Shown: positions 8,798 through 17,926, numbered from the stretch's first letter. The stretch is 56,802 bases of DNA from an uncultured Bacillota bacterium (GCA_949287095.1 CASEFA010000013.1:1-56802); one strand, 5' to 3'. Notes: generated by a model not told the origin, from the letters alone. Made by a program: numbers and translations.

Positions 8798-8822
8798 AAA
8801 ACGCAGCCGTAAAGCTGCGCTT
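8798..8822 (-). terminator. Terminator of the ispE-regulator-MATE operon
   Basis: On the minus strand, GCGCAGC pairs with GCTGCG (arms 8802-8807 and 8814-8820) and is followed by TTTTTC and further T-rich sequence. It lies 26 bp past the MATE stop. Confidence 0.85.
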
Positions 8823-8848
8823 TGAGTAACAGGTCATGCACGTTTTGT

Positions 8849-10228
8849 CTAATCCGGAAGCTTTTCTCCCCCGGTATACCTGCTGAGCCAGTTTCCTTTT
8901 TTGTAGTATATCGCCATGATGACGGCGGCGGTAAGCCAGGTTACCGGATAGCCTGCGAACACTATGTCTATGCTGTGGAAAAGTCTCGTCATTATAGTAA
9001 GCCATATGATTCTCACTACGCAGTAGTTCCCCACCATGATGAACATAGGTATGGTCGCCTCCCCTGCGCCTCTGATGATTCCGCTGCATATATTGGTGAA
9101 GCAGCAGAGCACGTAGAACGGCGCCATCCAGAGAAGCATGGTATGCCCGTAATCTATAACTTCAGGCTCCTGTGTGAAAAGGCCTATGAGCTTTGTTCCG
9201 AACAGGAAGACGAGAGCGGACAGCACGATGGTGACCGACGCCGACATGAAAATGCTGGTGTTGGCGGATTTCCTGACTCTTTTCCATTTTTTCGCGCCTA
9301 TGTTCTGTCCGACGAAGGTGGTGCTGGCAAGCCCGATGCTCATAAACGGCAGCATTATGAACGTGTCCACCTTGTTGTACGCGCTGTAGCCTGCCATTGC
9401 CGCTGCGCCGAACAGGTTTATCTTGCTCTGCACGATTATGTTGGAAAAAGATATTACGGACTGCTGAATCCCCGACGGAAGGCCTATTCGGATTATGGAT
9501 ATCAGATAGTTCTTCTGCACCTTCAGCTTCTTAAGGTGTACTCTGTAAATATCGTCGTCGTGCATGAGAACGTACATTACCAGTATCGCCGATACTGCCT
9601 GGGCAACGCCTGTAGCGATGGCAACTCCCGCCACGCCCAGGTGGAAGACTACGACGAGGACCAGGTCGAGGACGATGTTCGTTATACATGCGACTATTAA
9701 AAAGTACAGAGGTCTCTTGGAATCGCCTACGGCTCTCAGAAGTCCCGCTCCCATGTTATATATGACTAAAGGGATGCTTCCCAGGAAGAATATCCTGAGA
9801 TAGAGCACCGACAGCTCTTCGACCTGAGGCGGGGTTCCTATGGCGCGAACTATCCACGGCGCCGCAACGATTCCGAGAATCGTTATGATTATGCCGCAGT
9901 AGAACATTGACATTAGGCCCGTATGCATGGTGCCCTGAACGCCCCGTTCATCCTTTGCGCCGTAATACTGGGATACCAGAACGCCGGCGCCGGCCGAAAT
10001 GCCCATAAACAGTCCGATGAGCATGTTTATGATTACCATGCTGGAGCCCACCGCTGCGAGAGCGTCGCTTCCCACAAAGTTTCCCACCACGATGCTGTCC
10101 ACCGTGTTGTAAAGCTGTTGAAAGAGATTTCCTACCAGAAGAGGCGCCGAAAACTTCAGCAGTTCCTTCCAGATTACACCATCAGTTATACCGTTTACTC
10201 TGACTTCTTCAGATACAGTTTCTGACAA
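8849..10228 (-). CDS. MATE family multidrug/metabolite efflux transporter
   Basis: 459 residues with about 12 predicted membrane helices, the usual MATE size and topology. The N-terminal half has the family-like stretch FSAPLLVGNLFQQLYNTVDSIVVG, and the second half repeats the pattern with GLPSGIQQSVISFSNIIVQSKIN. MATE exporters use a Na+ or H+ gradient to expel cationic or aromatic compounds; the substrate cannot be read from sequence. It is third in the operon after ispE and the FCD-type GntR regulator (38-bp gap), so the regulator probably controls it in response to an unknown ligand. Na+ coupling would fit other hints in this window. Confidence 0.93.
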   Translation of the reverse strand: MSETVSEEVRVNGITDGVIWKELLKFSAPLLVGNLFQQLYNTVDSIVVGNFVGSDALAAVGSSMVIINMLIGLFMGISAGAGVLVSQYYGAKDERGVQGTMHTGLMSMFYCGIIITILGIVAAPWIVRAIGTPPQVEELSVLYLRIFFLGSIPLVIYNMGAGLLRAVGDSKRPLYFLIVACITNIVLDLVLVVVFHLGVAGVAIATGVAQAVSAILVMYVLMHDDDIYRVHLKKLKVQKNYLISIIRIGLPSGIQQSVISFSNIIVQSKINLFGAAAMAGYSAYNKVDTFIMLPFMSIGLASTTFVGQNIGAKKWKRVRKSANTSIFMSASVTIVLSALVFLFGTKLIGLFTQEPEVIDYGHTMLLWMAPFYVLCCFTNICSGIIRGAGEATIPMFIMVGNYCVVRIIWLTIMTRLFHSIDIVFAGYPVTWLTAAVIMAIYYKKGNWLSRYTGGEKLPD

Positions 10229-10266
10229 CTTTTCCGACCTCCTTCTTGAAATAACCCCCTTTTGGC

Positions 10267-10935
10267 CTATCTGAACGCTCTGTCACCCTCGTTTATCACA
10301 AACTCCTTAAGCTTCTTTACATGGTCGTCTGCCGACTGACGGGCCATGTCTCCGTTTCCGCTGGTGAGAGCGTCTATGATTTCTTTATGTTCCACCGGCA
10401 TATTCACATACCGGGAAAAATCATCGTAGTAAAGATATCTGAATCTGAGAGCAAGCTCCTGGACGGTTTCCGAAAGCTGAATGAGAGTCTTGTTGCCGCT
10501 GGAGGCTACGATTTTCTTATGAAATCTTTCATCGAAGGTAATCATTTTCTCCGTGTCGTTATTTCTTACGGCTTCGCTGTAATTTTCCGTGATTTCCCTC
10601 AGCTCGTCCACTTCGGCCTGAGTGATTCTGTCCGCAGCAAGAAATGCCGCAAAACCTTCAAGATCCTCTCTCACCTCAAGAACGTCCACCATGTCCTTTA
10701 CGGATATATCCGAGGCGTAAGCTCCTCTTCTCGGCTCTATGGTGACGAGGCCCTCTTTTTCAAGCTTCCTGATGGCTTCCCTTACAGGTGTACGGCTGAC
10801 GCCCATTTCTTCGGCCAGCTCTACCTCCATCATTCTCATACCCGGGGTTATCTTGCCCCTGAGTATCTGTCTCTTCAGCTCCTCGTACACGATTTCTCTG
10901 AGAGGTCTGTGGTTCTGCAAATCAAAATTCAACAT
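10267..10935 (-). CDS. GntR-family regulator, FCD subfamily
   Basis: 222 residues. The N-terminal winged helix-turn-helix (about 8-75) has the classic block LAEEMGVSRTPVREAIRKLEKEGL, and the C-terminal ~130 residues form an all-helical FCD ligand-binding domain with the metal-ligand pattern D..FH and H...I (FDERFHKKIV, EHKEIIDAL). Such regulators usually bind a small carboxylate. The ATG at 10935 follows AAGGAG; a longer in-frame extension would run into ispE. It starts 20 bp after ispE and precedes the MATE exporter by 38 bp, so it may regulate that exporter or its own operon. Confidence 0.9.
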   Translation of the reverse strand: MLNFDLQNHRPLREIVYEELKRQILRGKITPGMRMMEVELAEEMGVSRTPVREAIRKLEKEGLVTIEPRRGAYASDISVKDMVDVLEVREDLEGFAAFLAADRITQAEVDELREITENYSEAVRNNDTEKMITFDERFHKKIVASSGNKTLIQLSETVQELALRFRYLYYDDFSRYVNMPVEHKEIIDALTSGNGDMARQSADDHVKKLKEFVINEGDRAFR

Positions 10936-10955
10936 ATATTTTCTCCTTGACTTTT

Positions 10956-11918
10956 TTATACCGTGGTCTTCGTCCAGTATGCCTCGTATCCCATGGATCT
11001 CACGTCTGCACACAATTTCTTTGCCTGATTCAATGTGTCAAAAAGCGCAAACACTGTAGGTCCGCTTCCGCTCATCAAAACCCTCCGGGCAGACCTGCCG
11101 GATTCAGCTCTTATGACAGCTTCCTTCAGTTCCGCCACCTGTGGATAAGCTTTAAGTGTATAGCTTTCAAGCACATTTATCATCTGACCTTCCGCCGTCT
11201 TCCTGTCTCCCTCTTCGAGAGCCTTCTCCAGGATGTCGTTATCCGGTCTTTCTTTTATATCGCAGCTGTCGATGCCTTTATATACCTCGGCAGTGGAAAC
11301 GCTGAGTCTGGGTTTTGCAATCACCACCCAGCTTCTGAGGCCTTTTATTATCTTCAGGTCTGTACCTGTGCCCGTTGCACGGGCACAGCAGCCTCCTGCC
11401 GGATTACTTCGCAGAGCGGCCGGCAGCCCGCGGCACCCGCGGGCCTGCCCTGCTGCGCAGAAGGGCACGTCGGAGCCCAGCTCCGAGCCGGCCGCCAGTA
11501 TGCGGTCCAGCCCCGCCAGTCCGTCTTTTCCGCTCCACAGCACGTTGAGACCGTGGAGCACTGCAGCGGCGTTGCCGCTGCCTCCTGCCATTCCCGCAGC
11601 TACGGGAATTCTCTTGCGAATATCTATATGAATATTCCCTCCGGGAACACTTTTTCCAAATTTCTCTCCCATGAGAACTGCTGCTTTATACGCCAGGTTC
11701 CTCTCATCCGTCGGAAGATACGGTCTGTTGGTGGAAAGCGTAATCCTGAACTCACCCCTGTCCAGCTTTCTGTCAGGTGCGTAGCTCACTTTAACGTCAT
11801 CGTGAAAGGCGAGCTGCTGCATCACCATATCCACCGGATGCATGCCGTTCTCCATGGGTTTTCCCACGTCTATGGAAAGGTTTATCTTTGCAAAGGAATA
11901 AAGACTGATTTCACTCAC
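10956..11918 (-). CDS. ispE: 4-diphosphocytidyl-2-C-methyl-D-erythritol kinase, with an in-frame insertion
   Basis: 320 residues of the GHMP kinase family; IspE phosphorylates CDP-methylerythritol in the MEP isoprenoid pathway. Visible are the N-terminal FAKINLSIDV, the GHMP ATP loop PVAAGMAGGSGNAAA, SDVPFC, and the C-terminal MSGSGPTVFALF. It is longer than the usual ~285. About 18 extra residues rich in Gly/Arg/Ala/Pro follow SDVPFCAAG, exactly where the family normally continues GGTALATG. The underlying DNA is a GC-rich cluster of hairpins with 5-bp direct repeats (see 11395-11453). The frame is kept, so the protein may still work. Start is GTG with GAGGAG 6 nt upstream. First gene of the regulator/MATE operon. 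Confidence 0.92.
   Translation of the reverse strand: MSEISLYSFAKINLSIDVGKPMENGMHPVDMVMQQLAFHDDVKVSYAPDRKLDRGEFRITLSTNRPYLPTDERNLAYKAAVLMGEKFGKSVPGGNIHIDIRKRIPVAAGMAGGSGNAAAVLHGLNVLWSGKDGLAGLDRILAAGSELGSDVPFCAAGQARGCRGLPAALRSNPAGGCCARATGTGTDLKIIKGLRSWVVIAKPRLSVSTAEVYKGIDSCDIKERPDNDILEKALEEGDRKTAEGQMINVLESYTLKAYPQVAELKEAVIRAESGRSARRVLMSGSGPTVFALFDTLNQAKKLCADVRSMGYEAYWTKTTV
11395..11453. repeat. Palindromic 54-bp in-frame insertion inside ispE
   Basis: GC-rich segment flanked by direct repeats CCTGC (11395-11399 and 11449-11453, 54 bp apart = 18 codons). Inside are GCCCGCGG (11426-11433) paired with CCGCGGGC (11437-11444) and CTGCCGG (11396-11402) paired with CCGGCAG (11420-11426). A third hairpin, TGTGCCCGT/ACGGGCACA (11367-11387), lies just outside. 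Removing 54 bp restores an IspE-like sequence. It resembles protein-coding palindromic elements such as those known from Rickettsia, although no homology to those is claimed. Confidence 0.65.
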
Positions 11919-11995
11919 CGGATACTCCTCTTCAGATTATCGACTGTCTCCGCCCCGTCTGTACTCCGCGGAAACGAAGCGTCTGCTCTGTTAAA

Positions 11996-12021
11996 AATGA
12001 GCGGAACAAAGCCCGCTCATT
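11996..12021 (-). terminator. Terminator of the tadA/Ig-like operon
   Basis: AATGAGCGG (11996-12004) pairs with CCGCTCATT (12013-12021), 8-nt loop, followed on the minus strand by TTTTTAA. It lies 11 bp past the stop of the Ig-like membrane protein. Confidence 0.88.
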
Positions 12022-12032
12022 CAGTTATCGAC

Positions 12033-12899
12033 TTATTTCTTCTTTTTCTTCTTAGCGGCGGCTCTTCGTCTGGCAAGGCGCTCCTCCTCAGCTTTCTTTG
12101 CCTCGGCGATTGCCTTCCTTCCGGTAATATATGAACTTCCTCCCGCCGAAATCGGACGAGGGCCCTTTACCCTGTAGTTTCCGTTAGTCTCTTCGACTGT
12201 CTCTTCAACCTCTTCCTCGGCATGGTGCTTCGCATGTCTTGCCTCTTTAGCCGCCTTCTTTGCCATTTCCTTTTCATGTTCGGCAATAACCTCATCAACG
12301 GATTTGCCAGTTTTCTTAGCCTCCTTATACGGATTGAACGGCTCTTCCTTAGTTTTGCCGGCGTTTTCCTCAGCCATATGCTTCTTCATCTGCCTGTTGG
12401 TGAAGAAGAACATTCCTCCGAACATGGCAAACATCATAACCATGTACACCATGGTGTTTCTCGACTGGTTAAGTGTTCTGAAGGTTATCTCGTCTCCGCT
12501 TCCGAGGGTGGATCCGTCATTGGCGGTAAACTCTTCCGAAATCTGAAGAGTGTAGTCCGCATTATCCTTTACGGTAATGCCCTCCGAATTCATTTCGGTG
12601 GTGTCTGCGAGAACCAGCACCTCTGTAGCGTCCTCAGGATTGTAATATACTCTGACAGGAAGCTCTTTTCCTTCATCGTCCACAATCTTAAAGCACTTAT
12701 TGTTGGCTTTCTGGTTATCCTTGCTGTCTACGTCCTTATTGAACTGAAGCTTTATTGCCATGTTTTCCATGGTCGTATTATGCTGTCCGTCCTCCGGATA
12801 TGAACCTGTAATCTCCAGATTGCCTTCCGCAAAAGCGGCTGACGTCATCATGATTACAAGCAGACCCGCAATACAGGCGATCTTTCTAATCCTCTTCAT
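12033..12899 (-). CDS. Exported Ig-like membrane protein with basic cytoplasmic tail
   Basis: 288 residues. A signal peptide (1-24, ending AAFA) is followed by an Ig-like domain of the Big_5 type (about 27-145; ITGSYPEDGQ near the start, TFRTLNQ at the end), a membrane helix (149-167) and a long charged tail that ends in a run of Ala/Arg/Lys. The Ig domain should face outside and the Lys/Arg-rich tail the cytoplasm, where it could contact nucleic acid or membrane lipid. Function is unknown. The ATG at 12899 overlaps the 3' end of tadA by 14 bp, suggesting coupled translation. Confidence 0.78.
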   Translation of the reverse strand: MKRIRKIACIAGLLVIMMTSAAFAEGNLEITGSYPEDGQHNTTMENMAIKLQFNKDVDSKDNQKANNKCFKIVDDEGKELPVRVYYNPEDATEVLVLADTTEMNSEGITVKDNADYTLQISEEFTANDGSTLGSGDEITFRTLNQSRNTMVYMVMMFAMFGGMFFFTNRQMKKHMAEENAGKTKEEPFNPYKEAKKTGKSVDEVIAEHEKEMAKKAAKEARHAKHHAEEEVEETVEETNGNYRVKGPRPISAGGSSYITGRKAIAEAKKAEEERLARRRAAAKKKKKK

Positions 12900-13371
12900 T
12901 ATGTTCGTTCCTCCGATTAAGTTTCTTCTTCTTTCTGAGCTCTGAAAAGAATTCCCTGACCAGCGTCCGGCATTCATCTTCCATTACGCCCGTATGCACA
13001 TTTATTCTATGGTTAAGTCTGTCGCTTCCCGTTATGTCAAAAACCGATCCGCAGGCTCCCGCTTTCGGATCCATGGCTCCGATATAGAGATTCTCTATTC
13101 TGGACCATACGAGAGCTCCGGCGCACATGCTGCACGGTTCTATAGTCACATACATGTCACAGCCTGTAAGCCGCCATCCGCCAAGCTCTTCTGCAGCCTT
13201 TCTCACTGCGAGAATTTCCGCATGAGCCGTGGGATCCTTCAGCGTCTCCGTAAGGTTATGAGCCGAAGCAATTATTTCGCCGTTTCTGACAACAACAGCG
13301 CCTATGGGTATTTCACCAAGGCGCCCCGCCTCTGCGGCTTCAGCTAAAGCCGCCTTCATAAATATTTCCAT
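12886..13371 (-). CDS. tadA: tRNA-specific adenosine deaminase TadA
   Basis: 161 residues from the chosen ATG. It converts A34 to inosine in the tRNA anticodon wobble position. Zinc and catalytic motifs of the cytidine-deaminase fold are present: HAE (His50, Glu52) and PCSMC (Cys80, Cys83). The C-terminal tail is very basic. Upstream in-frame starts would add up to 13 residues; MEIFMKAAL matches the usual family start, but the ribosome site is weak, so the start is not certain. It overlaps the downstream Ig-like gene by 14 bp. Confidence 0.93.
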   Translation of the reverse strand: MEIFMKAALAEAAEAGRLGEIPIGAVVVRNGEIIASAHNLTETLKDPTAHAEILAVRKAAEELGGWRLTGCDMYVTIEPCSMCAGALVWSRIENLYIGAMDPKAGACGSVFDITGSDRLNHRINVHTGVMEDECRTLVREFFSELRKKKKLNRRNEHNEED

Positions 13372-13461
13372 ACACCAGAATATGTTACCATAATTCAGCG
13401 TCCGTTTCAACCGCTAACTTGGAACTTTGTACTGATTTAAAAACTTTCCGGGTATGTTCTG

Positions 13462-14928
13462 TTATTTTACCTTATCCGAATTCCAGAAAGACCTGGAGAA
13501 CATTATGAGTATGGCGTACATCTCAAGACGTCCCGCCAGCATGAGCAGAGCTCCGTAAAGTCTCATCGTAGCGGAAAATTCCGCATAGCATCCGTTTGAT
13601 ATGAGTCCGAAGCCGGTTCCCGTATTTGTGAACAGAGCCATCGGCGCCGTCAGCGTGGTCAGCATATCCACGTTTTCGATGGAAAATACGACGCAGGAAA
13701 ACAGGTATACGCAGAAGAACAGCATGATAAACGTGGAAATGGACGAAGCGTTTTCCGCGCTTACCGGCGTATTTCTTATCATTACAGGCTTCATCGCCCT
13801 CGGATGGATTCTCTTATACACTCCTCTTCCGGCGAGCTTGAGCATTACGATTGCACGAATGGCCTTCAGTCCGCCGCTGGTGGAATTGGCGCATCCGCCT
13901 ATGGTCATCATTATTATGAGTATGAGCTGGCATGCGGACGGCCACGCATTTATGTCCGTATCTACTGTAAATCCCGAGGTGGATCCGAAGGATACCACTT
14001 CTTCAAATGCATTGACAAAAGCGTCTGCCGGATTATCGTAGGTTCCCGAAAAGGTGAGAACCGTTCCGCACAGAAGTCCCGCTATCAGTATGACAGCGAG
14101 AAAAAATCTCAGCTCTATGTTTCTGGCAACCTCCCTGAACCTTCTCCTCGCCATGAGCACGAACATCACGCAGTTCATGGAGCCCAGGATAGAGAACACC
14201 ATGAGAACCCCTTTTATGTATATGGAGTATTCTCCCGATACGCTGTTCTGATAGTCTATTATTCCTGCGGTGCTGACCGTAGACATGGTATTTATGATGG
14301 CACTGAACACAGGTATGCGCCCTATGACCAGAAGCAGAAATTCCACTGCCGCAAGACATACGTATATGCCGCAGAACACCCTCGTCGTGTCGCTCATCCT
14401 GGCGGTAAGCTTTTCAAGCTCCGGCCCCGTAACTTCCGCACTGGCCATCTTCTGACCCTGAACGCCGAGAACGGGAAGAACCGATACGGCAAGAACCACT
14501 ATTCCTATTCCTCCCAGGAAATTGGATACCGCCTTCCAGAGAAGGAGAGACGCCGGCATGGCGGATGTGTCCAGAACCCAGGCGCTGCTGGTAGTCCAGG
14601 ACGCCACCGACTCGAAGAGGCAGTTTACGGCGCTGTAGCCGCATCCGGAAAAGTAGTAAGGCATGAACCCTACGAGGATTACGGTAGCCCAGCACAGGAG
14701 GACTACGAAATACCCTTCCCTTGTCTTTATCTTTATAGTGTACTTCCTCATGTTGCTGTAGAGCCACGCTCCCGCCGCAATGCAGAATGCGGAAACTACG
14801 GCGAAAGTGATGAGGACTCTCGTCTCGCCGAAAACTGCTGCGCATATTATGGACGGCAGCATCGCCAGTCCCTCTAAAGCGATTATGAGGGACACAGTTT
14901 TAGCCATCAGTCTGATGTTGAATGTCAT
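13462..14928 (-). CDS. trkH: TrkH-type cation channel subunit with altered first filter (Ser for Gly)
   Basis: 488 residues, a four-repeat membrane protein of the TrkH/KtrB superfamily, the pore subunit of Trk K+ uptake. Three of the four P-loops keep the filter glycine (STAGI, STSGF, NTGTGF). In the first P-loop the sequence is WTTSSAW: Ser115 aligns without a gap with Gly115 of the neighbouring paralogue (FSTTGST). In plant HKT1 transporters and related work, Ser at this site favours Na+ over K+. This copy may therefore carry Na+ or have changed selectivity. It is last in the trkA-trkH-trkH operon, 15 bp after the first trkH. Confidence 0.9.
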   Translation of the reverse strand: MTFNIRLMAKTVSLIIALEGLAMLPSIICAAVFGETRVLITFAVVSAFCIAAGAWLYSNMRKYTIKIKTREGYFVVLLCWATVILVGFMPYYFSGCGYSAVNCLFESVASWTTSSAWVLDTSAMPASLLLWKAVSNFLGGIGIVVLAVSVLPVLGVQGQKMASAEVTGPELEKLTARMSDTTRVFCGIYVCLAAVEFLLLVIGRIPVFSAIINTMSTVSTAGIIDYQNSVSGEYSIYIKGVLMVFSILGSMNCVMFVLMARRRFREVARNIELRFFLAVILIAGLLCGTVLTFSGTYDNPADAFVNAFEEVVSFGSTSGFTVDTDINAWPSACQLILIIMMTIGGCANSTSGGLKAIRAIVMLKLAGRGVYKRIHPRAMKPVMIRNTPVSAENASSISTFIMLFFCVYLFSCVVFSIENVDMLTTLTAPMALFTNTGTGFGLISNGCYAEFSATMRLYGALLMLAGRLEMYAILIMFSRSFWNSDKVK

Positions 14929-14943
14929 ATTATCTGCTCCCTT

Positions 14944-16413
14944 CTACACTCTGTTGGAATTCCAGTACTTCGGCGAGAACAGGATGAAGAACGTAAAGAG
15001 TTCAAGCCTTCCCGCTATCATTATGAGACCCAGTATAACCTTGGAGAAGTTCGAGAATATGCTGAAGTTGAGAACCGGCCCCACCAGATTGAATCCCGGC
15101 CCTACGTTTCCCAGACACGTGAGAACCGCGCTGAGGGTAGTAACCAGATCGAATCCGTTGAGGGCGACGATGAAGGTTCCGGCCAGCACTATGAGTATGT
15201 AGAACAGGATGAAGTTTATGATGTTGGTTACAACGGTCTGTTCCACTCCCCGTCCGTTCAGCGTTATGTCTGCAACCCTGTTTGGGTGAAGCTTTCTGGA
15301 AAAACCACGCTTTGCAAACTTTAAGGCGACGACTACTCTTACCATCTTAACGCCGCCTCCCGTAGACGACGAGCAGGCTCCCGTTATTGTCAGGATGAGC
15401 AGAATCATCTTTGCAAAAGTCGGCCACATAGTATCGTAGTCCATGGTGGCATATCCCGTAGTCGTTACCACAGACGCCACGTGGAACGCCGAATCCCTTA
15501 CGCCTTCGGAAAGATTGTCGTATCCTCCCTGAGTCATAAGGCATATGGTTATCAGCGCCACGGAGCCGAATACCATGAGCAGGTAGAACCTGAGCTCCTC
15601 GTCGGCGAAGAAGCTCTTCAGACCTCCTCTCGGTATGCGGAAGTACAGGTTGAAGTTTATTCCGCAGAGGAGCATGAATATGGTTATCACCCATTCCACG
15701 TATGCGCTGTTATAGTGTCCGATGCTGTCGTTATATATGGAGAATCCTCCCGTTCCCACCGTACCGAAGGTATGAACCAGGGAATCGTACAGTGTCACGC
15801 CTCCGAACATTAAGAGAACGGTCTGCGCCATAGTTATTCCGAAATAAAGTATGTAAAGGGATTTTGCCGTATCCGAGTATTTTGCCGAAAGCTTGTCGAA
15901 GGTCGGTCCCGGAGTCTCGGCGCTTGCTATCATCTGGCCGCTTACGCCTATGGACGGAAGAAGAGCTGCGGCAAATACTATGATTCCCATTCCTCCCAGC
16001 CAGTGGGTGAATGAACGCCAGAAAAGCATGGATTTTGACAGAGCCTCAACATCGGTGAGTATGGTGGACCCGGTCGTTGAAAAGCCCGAACACATCTCAA
16101 AAAAAGCGTCTGCCGGGTTCGGAATGTTTCCCGATATAACCAGTGGAACGCCTCCGATTACAGACGCCAGAAGCCAGGCGAGTGTTACGAAAAGGTAACC
16201 GTCCCTGGCTTTCATTTTAATCTTTTCCGGCTTCAGTTTTTTTGTAATCAAAAGTCCGGCAAGTACGCACGGAACTGCCGTTACTGCAAAGCTTACAGCC
16301 GATGTGGATTCCTTATATATTACTGCCACTGCCAAAGAAGGCATCATGCAGATTCCGAGGACAATAAAAAGTACTCCTATGACCCGCACGACGCTGCCAA
16401 AATTGACTGTCAT
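14944..16413 (-). CDS. trkH: Trk potassium uptake protein TrkH
   Basis: 489 residues with the TrkH four-repeat membrane layout. All four filter glycines are present: FSTTGST, GTGGFS, TTTGY and NVGPGF. It should form the K+ pore and be gated by the cytoplasmic TrkA ring encoded just upstream (16-bp gap). The paralogue downstream is similar along its whole length, so the pair arose by tandem duplication or by capture of a divergent copy. Confidence 0.94.
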   Translation of the reverse strand: MTVNFGSVVRVIGVLFIVLGICMMPSLAVAVIYKESTSAVSFAVTAVPCVLAGLLITKKLKPEKIKMKARDGYLFVTLAWLLASVIGGVPLVISGNIPNPADAFFEMCSGFSTTGSTILTDVEALSKSMLFWRSFTHWLGGMGIIVFAAALLPSIGVSGQMIASAETPGPTFDKLSAKYSDTAKSLYILYFGITMAQTVLLMFGGVTLYDSLVHTFGTVGTGGFSIYNDSIGHYNSAYVEWVITIFMLLCGINFNLYFRIPRGGLKSFFADEELRFYLLMVFGSVALITICLMTQGGYDNLSEGVRDSAFHVASVVTTTGYATMDYDTMWPTFAKMILLILTITGACSSSTGGGVKMVRVVVALKFAKRGFSRKLHPNRVADITLNGRGVEQTVVTNIINFILFYILIVLAGTFIVALNGFDLVTTLSAVLTCLGNVGPGFNLVGPVLNFSIFSNFSKVILGLIMIAGRLELFTFFILFSPKYWNSNRV

Positions 16414-16429
16414 TACTGATTACTGCTCC

Positions 16430-17779
16430 CTATCTCTTGTTCTTCAAAAGCTTCTCCAGATCGCTTATTTCGCGGAGGAGACTGAATATCATTATTCTGT
16501 CATTCAGCTGGATTCTCGTTTCCCCGTCAGGGATGATGACCTCTCTGCCCCTGTGAATAGCCGCAACTATCATTCCCTTAGGCAGCTCAAGCTTTGACAG
16601 AGGTATGTCTATCATGCTCATTTCGCCGTTTGCGATTATCTCTATCACCTCGGCCTGACCCTGGATTATGACAGAAGAAACCACCACCTTGGATTCCTTT
16701 ATGTACCCGAAGATGTTTCCTGCTGTTATATCAAGGGGATTGAGAACCATGTCGATGCCCATTCTCTCTATGAGATCGGAATAGCTCTCTCTGCTGACTT
16801 TGGAGATTACGTCCTCTATTCCGCGGTCTTTTGCCGTAAGGGCGAGGAGAAGGTTTTCCTCGTCGTAACCCGTTGCCGTGACAAAGGCGTCCATTTCTCC
16901 GAAGTTTTCCTCTTCCAGCATGTCCACGTCGGTGCCGTCGCCGTGGAGCACCATAACGTCAGGCATGTGAGTGGAAAGATATCTGCAGCGGGCTTTGTCC
17001 TTTTCCACAAGCTTTACTGCGATTCCGAACTCGGCCAGCTTGTCGGCAAGATAGTATCCCGTCTTTCCGCCTCCTATGATCATCACCTTCTGAATGTCGG
17101 TGTACTTTCCTCTTACGTGAACCTTCTTATTCAGCTCGCGTATCTTCTCCTTTTCGCCTACCACGTAAAGGGAATCTCCGTACTGGATGACGTCGTCCCC
17201 GTGAGGAACTATAACCCTTCCGTTTCTGGATATTGCGGCAATCAGCATATCCGGGAGCAGCGCTTTCACGTCCGGAATGGACTTTCCTTCAAGATTTCTG
17301 ATTCTCGCTGCTTTAAACTCTATGATTCCTATGCTTCCGCTTGTGTAAATTCCGTTGCTGAGTGTGTATTTCTCCACCAGATACTTATATATTTCCGTGG
17401 TTATTGAAAGATCAGGGTTTACCACATAATCTATGTTGAAGGTCTCCTTTATGAATTCGAAGTGCTTCATGTACTCCGGCTCTCTCACTCTGGCTATTAC
17501 CTTCTTGCATCCCAGTCTCTTCGCAAAAGACGCGATGACCATGTTGGTCTGATCGTCTCCCGTTACGGCAAGGAGATAATCAAAGTCCTTTATGTTCATA
17601 CGCTTAAGGGCGTTTATGTCTCTGGCATCGATATTGAGGGGCATCACGTCAAGCTGGTTTCCTATCTTGTTCAGAATGTCCTCATCCTTATCAACAAGGG
17701 TTATGGAGTAGTTTCCGCTGAGCAGGGACTCCGTCACCTTGATGCCCAGTTTACCGGCGCCGATAATTGCAATTTCCAT
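16430..17779 (-). CDS. trkA: Trk system regulatory subunit TrkA
   Basis: 449 residues with two tandem RCK units. Each has an NAD-binding Rossmann motif (IIGAGKLGIKVTE at 4-16 and IIGGGKTGYYLA near 232) followed by an RCK_C domain. It is a cytoplasmic, peripheral ring that gates TrkH in response to nucleotides. First gene of the operon with two trkH genes; AAGAGG precedes the ATG by about 10 nt. No convincing promoter was found in the 147 bp upstream, which begin at the ftsH terminator. Confidence 0.95.
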   Translation of the reverse strand: MEIAIIGAGKLGIKVTESLLSGNYSITLVDKDEDILNKIGNQLDVMPLNIDARDINALKRMNIKDFDYLLAVTGDDQTNMVIASFAKRLGCKKVIARVREPEYMKHFEFIKETFNIDYVVNPDLSITTEIYKYLVEKYTLSNGIYTSGSIGIIEFKAARIRNLEGKSIPDVKALLPDMLIAAISRNGRVIVPHGDDVIQYGDSLYVVGEKEKIRELNKKVHVRGKYTDIQKVMIIGGGKTGYYLADKLAEFGIAVKLVEKDKARCRYLSTHMPDVMVLHGDGTDVDMLEEENFGEMDAFVTATGYDEENLLLALTAKDRGIEDVISKVSRESYSDLIERMGIDMVLNPLDITAGNIFGYIKESKVVVSSVIIQGQAEVIEIIANGEMSMIDIPLSKLELPKGMIVAAIHRGREVIIPDGETRIQLNDRIMIFSLLREISDLEKLLKNKR

Positions 17780-17872
17780 TTCTTAAAAACCTCTTATTCT
17801 TATCAGATATTCGGCTCTGAGACCGCATTTTACGGTACAGAGCCCACGTCGCTGACATACATCGTAACACAA

Positions 17873-17897
17873 AAGGAGGTATTGTCAATACCTCCTT
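17873..17897 (-). terminator. Terminator after ftsH
   Basis: Perfect 11-bp stem AAGGAGGTATT (17873-17883) with AATACCTCCTT (17887-17897), 3-nt loop, followed on the minus strand by TTTTGTGTT-like T-rich DNA. It lies 29 bp after the ftsH stop. Confidence 0.85.
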
Positions 17898-17926
17898 CCA
17901 AAGATTTCTTCTTTTTAAGCCGAAGA

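Noticed and set aside
10947-12134. 395-codon open frame opposite ispE
   Set aside because: Overlaps a clear IspE on the other strand; long only because of GC-rich codons of the opposite frame.
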